Assembly: GCA_964459985.1 (NCBI GenBank)
Contig: CAYWOS010000072.1
Coordinates: 1 to 7,874 of the forward strand
Length of the DNA: 7,874 nucleotides
Direction: 5' to 3'
DNA from: CAYWOS01 sp964459985
Lineage (GTDB): Bacteria > Bacillota > Clostridia > Christensenellales > Aristaeellaceae
The position numbers were made by a program, and so were the translations under genes. Positions 6,584-7,874 of this stretch are shown piece after piece. Every line of letters begins with the position of its first letter. Within the stretch, counting starts at the first letter, position 1. The notes beneath the pieces are model-generated. The model saw nothing but the letters and a program-made list of their open reading frames with translations, was not told where the DNA came from and did no database searches.

Positions 6584-6600
6584 CTTGCCTTTCTTTGACC
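6584..6600 (-). promoter_or_regulatory. CtsR operator (heptad direct repeat) at the ctsR start site
   Basis: On the minus strand GGTCAAA-GAA-AGGCAAG matches the known CtsR box (RGTCAAA-NAN-RGTCAAA). The first heptad is perfect, the second matches at 5 of 7, and the spacer has the central A. It begins at the predicted transcription start, 5 nt downstream of the -10, so bound CtsR would block initiation. This supports autorepression. Confidence 0.85.
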
Positions 6601-6605
6601 ATCAC

Positions 6606-6634
6606 AGTATACCACATTGCGGCGGCAATTACAA
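6606..6634 (-). promoter_or_regulatory. Sigma-A promoter of the ctsR operon
   Basis: On the minus strand TTGTAA (6634-6629), a 17-nt spacer and TATACT (6611-6606) are present. The -10 is preceded by TGG, which is an extended -10. The predicted start is near 6599, inside the CtsR box, with a leader of about 38 nt to the ATG at 6561. Confidence 0.8.
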
Positions 6635-6707
6635 GCCGTCCGACGGGAGTTTTCGCGCGAACGCCGCCGAATATTTGCGAAATACCGGCAATTCGAGGAA
6701 ATGCCTC

Positions 6708-6736
6708 TTGACAAAAGCGCCGGGCGGTGGTTTAAT
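6708..6736 (+). promoter_or_regulatory. Sigma-A promoter of the XRE-cupin regulator / potA operon
   Basis: TTGACA (6708-6713), a 17-nt spacer and TTTAAT (6731-6736) form a near-consensus promoter. The start would be near 6743, giving a leader of about 89 nt. It is divergent from the ctsR promoter, with about 73 nt between the two -35 boxes. Confidence 0.82.
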
Positions 6737-6751
6737 GGTGTCTGCTTTTGT

Positions 6752-6768
6752 GTTTAGTGATTCTAAAC
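6752..6768 (+). promoter_or_regulatory. Operator 1, perfect inverted repeat GTTTAG-N5-CTAAAC
   Basis: GTTTAG and CTAAAC arms surround TGATT, about 10 nt after the predicted transcription start. The same arms recur 35 bp further on with a different spacer, which argues for a protein-binding site. The adjacent XRE-cupin gene product is the obvious candidate ligand (inference). Confidence 0.75.
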
Positions 6769-6786
6769 CCGCCTGTGTTACGCGGA

Positions 6787-6803
6787 GTTTAGGGAAACTA
6801 AAC
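6787..6803 (+). promoter_or_regulatory. Operator 2, perfect inverted repeat GTTTAG-N5-CTAAAC
   Basis: This is a second copy of the same 6-bp arms, here around GGAAA and 28 nt before the regulator's ATG. The centres of the two copies are 35 bp apart. Both lie in the untranslated leader, a position suited to repression of the regulator and potA. Confidence 0.75.
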
Positions 6804-6831
6804 AAGCAGGGCGGAAAGGGAGGCGTGAAGC

Positions 6832-7374
6832 ATGGATATCGGCGAAAAGCTCCGACGGCTGCGCTTACAGAGAAACCTGACGCAGGAGGAAATGGCCGAT
6901 CGCTGCGAATTGAGCAAGGGCTTCATTTCGCAGGTCGAGCGCGATCTGGCGTCGCCCTCCATCGCCACGCTGACCGACATGCTGGAGGCGCTGGGCAGCG
7001 ATCTCAAGGATTTCTTCTCCGAGCGGCAGGCGGAAAAAGTCGTGTTTTCGCAGGGCGACATGTTCGTGAAGGAAGACGGGGAAACGCTGAAAGGCGCGAT
7101 CACATGGCTCGTCCCGAGCGCCCAGAAGAACGACATGGAGCCCATATTGGTGGCGCTGGGCGAGGGCGGCGAAACGCAGGAAATGCCGCCGCACGAGGGC
7201 GAGGAGTTCGGGTATGTGCTGGCGGGCGCGGTGACGCTGCTGCTGGGCGACAAGCGCCATAAGGTGCGCGCGGGCGAGAGCTTCTGCGTGCATCCGTCGA
7301 CCGCGCACCGCATCGTCAACGCGGGCAGGCGCCCCGCGAAATTCCTGTGGGTATCGACCCCGCCGAATTTCTGA
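6832..7374 (+). CDS. XRE-family regulator with C-terminal cupin domain (PuuR-like), probable regulator of polyamine uptake
   Basis: A 180-residue transcription factor. An N-terminal XRE helix-turn-helix occupies about residues 4-60 (LRRLRLQRNLTQEEMADRCE, then SKGFISQVERDLASPSIATL). A C-terminal cupin barrel occupies about 105-178, with PPHEGEEFGYVLAG (119-132) and GESFCVHPSTAHRIVN (148-163). His121, Glu125 and His159 are candidate ligand or metal contacts. Proteins of this layout next to pot genes sense polyamines or related small molecules in the cytoplasm and usually repress uptake or catabolism genes. The start at 6832 has AAAGGGAGG 8 nt upstream. The gene is followed by potA after 19 nt and is preceded by a strong promoter and twin inverted repeats, so autorepression is likely. 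The architecture is certain; the effector is inferred from the neighbour only. Confidence 0.9.
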   Translation: MDIGEKLRRLRLQRNLTQEEMADRCELSKGFISQVERDLASPSIATLTDMLEALGSDLKDFFSERQAEKVVFSQGDMFVKEDGETLKGAITWLVPSAQKNDMEPILVALGEGGETQEMPPHEGEEFGYVLAGAVTLLLGDKRHKVRAGESFCVHPSTAHRIVNAGRRPAKFLWVSTPPNF

Positions 7375-7393
7375 CAAACCAAAGGAGAACGCC

Positions 7394-7874
7394 ATGGAAG
7401 AGACGCGTCTGATTTCCCTCGAAGGCATTTCGAAATCCTATGACGGCGTGACCGTTCTTTCCGATATCAACCTCTACATCCGAAAAAAGGAATTCGTCAC
7501 GCTGCTGGGGCCGTCGGGCTGCGGCAAGACGACGACGCTGCGCATCATCGGCGGGTTTGAAACGGCGGATACCGGGCGCGTGATCTTCGACGGCAAGGAT
7601 ATTTCCGATCTGCCGCCCTACAAGCGCAACGTCAACACCGTGTTCCAGAAATACGCGCTGTTCCCGCATCTGAACGTCCGCGACAACATCGCCTTCGGGC
7701 AGAAGCTCAAAAAGGTGCCCAAGGCCGAGATTGAAAAGAACGTCGACAAAATGCTCGATCTGGTCAACCTTTCGGGCTACGGCAAGCGCAAGGTCGAATC
7801 GCTCTCGGGCGGACAGCAGCAGCGCGTCGCCATCGCGCGCGCGCTGGTCAACGAGCCCGAAGTGCTTTTGCTCG
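7394..7874 (+). CDS. potA: PotA, ATPase of a spermidine/putrescine ABC importer, 3' end cut by window edge
   Basis: The first 160 residues of an ABC-transporter ATP-binding subunit that would drive polyamine import with PotB, PotC and PotD. Visible motifs: Walker A GPSGCGKTT (39-47), Q-loop VNTVFQKYALFPHLNV (80-95), signature LSGGQQQRVAIARAL (137-151) and the start of Walker B (VLLL, 157-160), after which the window ends. The VNTVFQ-YALFPHL-NIAFG block is typical of PotA rather than of other CUT-type or iron/sulfate ATPases. The start is ATG at 7394 with AAAGGAG 7 nt upstream. It lies 19 nt after the XRE-cupin gene and shares its transcript. The C-terminal regulatory (TOBE) domain and partner genes are outside the window. 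A related ATPase of another amine or cation importer is the main alternative. Confidence 0.9.
   Translation, partial: MEETRLISLEGISKSYDGVTVLSDINLYIRKKEFVTLLGPSGCGKTTTLRIIGGFETADTGRVIFDGKDISDLPPYKRNVNTVFQKYALFPHLNVRDNIAFGQKLKKVPKAEIEKNVDKMLDLVNLSGYGKRKVESLSGGQQQRVAIARALVNEPEVLLL

Noticed and set aside
6562..6714. A longer CtsR beginning at 6714.
   Set aside because: The extension would cross the ctsR promoter and CtsR box, and it has Arg/Ser-rich sequence not seen in the family.

Overview
The window looks like chromosomal DNA of a GC-rich member of the Firmicutes, most likely a clostridial lineage. The main evidence is a complete ctsR-mcsA-mcsB-clpC class III heat-shock operon, which is characteristic of that phylum. 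Strong Shine-Dalgarno sequences precede every gene, and the promoters are of the sigma-A type. Codons mostly end in G or C, and this creates long spurious antisense reading frames.

Layout. (1) 1-909, minus strand: most of a GspF/PilC/ComGB-family inner-membrane protein of a type IV pilus or type II secretion machine. It starts at TTG and runs off the left edge. (2) 935-1777, minus: an exported or membrane-anchored transglutaminase-like protein, 25 nt upstream of and probably co-transcribed with the pilC-like gene from a promoter at 1820-1848. (3) 1893-1928: a strong Rho-independent terminator that ends the clpC operon. (4) 1943-6561, minus: the protein quality-control operon in the order ctsR, mcsA, mcsB, clpC. 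mcsA/mcsB and mcsB/clpC overlap. A 233-nt gap between ctsR and mcsA holds three diverged GC-rich repeats and a possible internal promoter. (5) 6562-6831: a divergent regulatory region. It carries the ctsR promoter with a CtsR-type operator on one side, and on the other a consensus promoter followed by two copies of a perfect inverted repeat. (6) 6832-7874, plus: an XRE-cupin (PuuR-like) regulator followed by the start of potA, the ATPase of a spermidine/putrescine importer, which runs off the right edge.

How the genes work together. By family knowledge, CtsR represses its own operon. McsA activates McsB, the protein-arginine kinase that marks CtsR and damaged proteins with phospho-arginine. 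ClpC then recognises phospho-arginine and feeds the proteins to ClpP, which is not in this window. The XRE-cupin protein probably autoregulates the polyamine-uptake operon through the twin inverted repeats.

No wholly new system is visible. The most notable details are: two phospho-arginine-sensing positions that differ from the Bacillus proteins (ClpC Gly105 in place of a docking Glu, and McsB TDVKRS in place of RDxxRA); the repeat-filled gap inside a normally compact operon; the twin GTTTAG-N5-CTAAAC operators; and the transglutaminase/pilC-like pairing.
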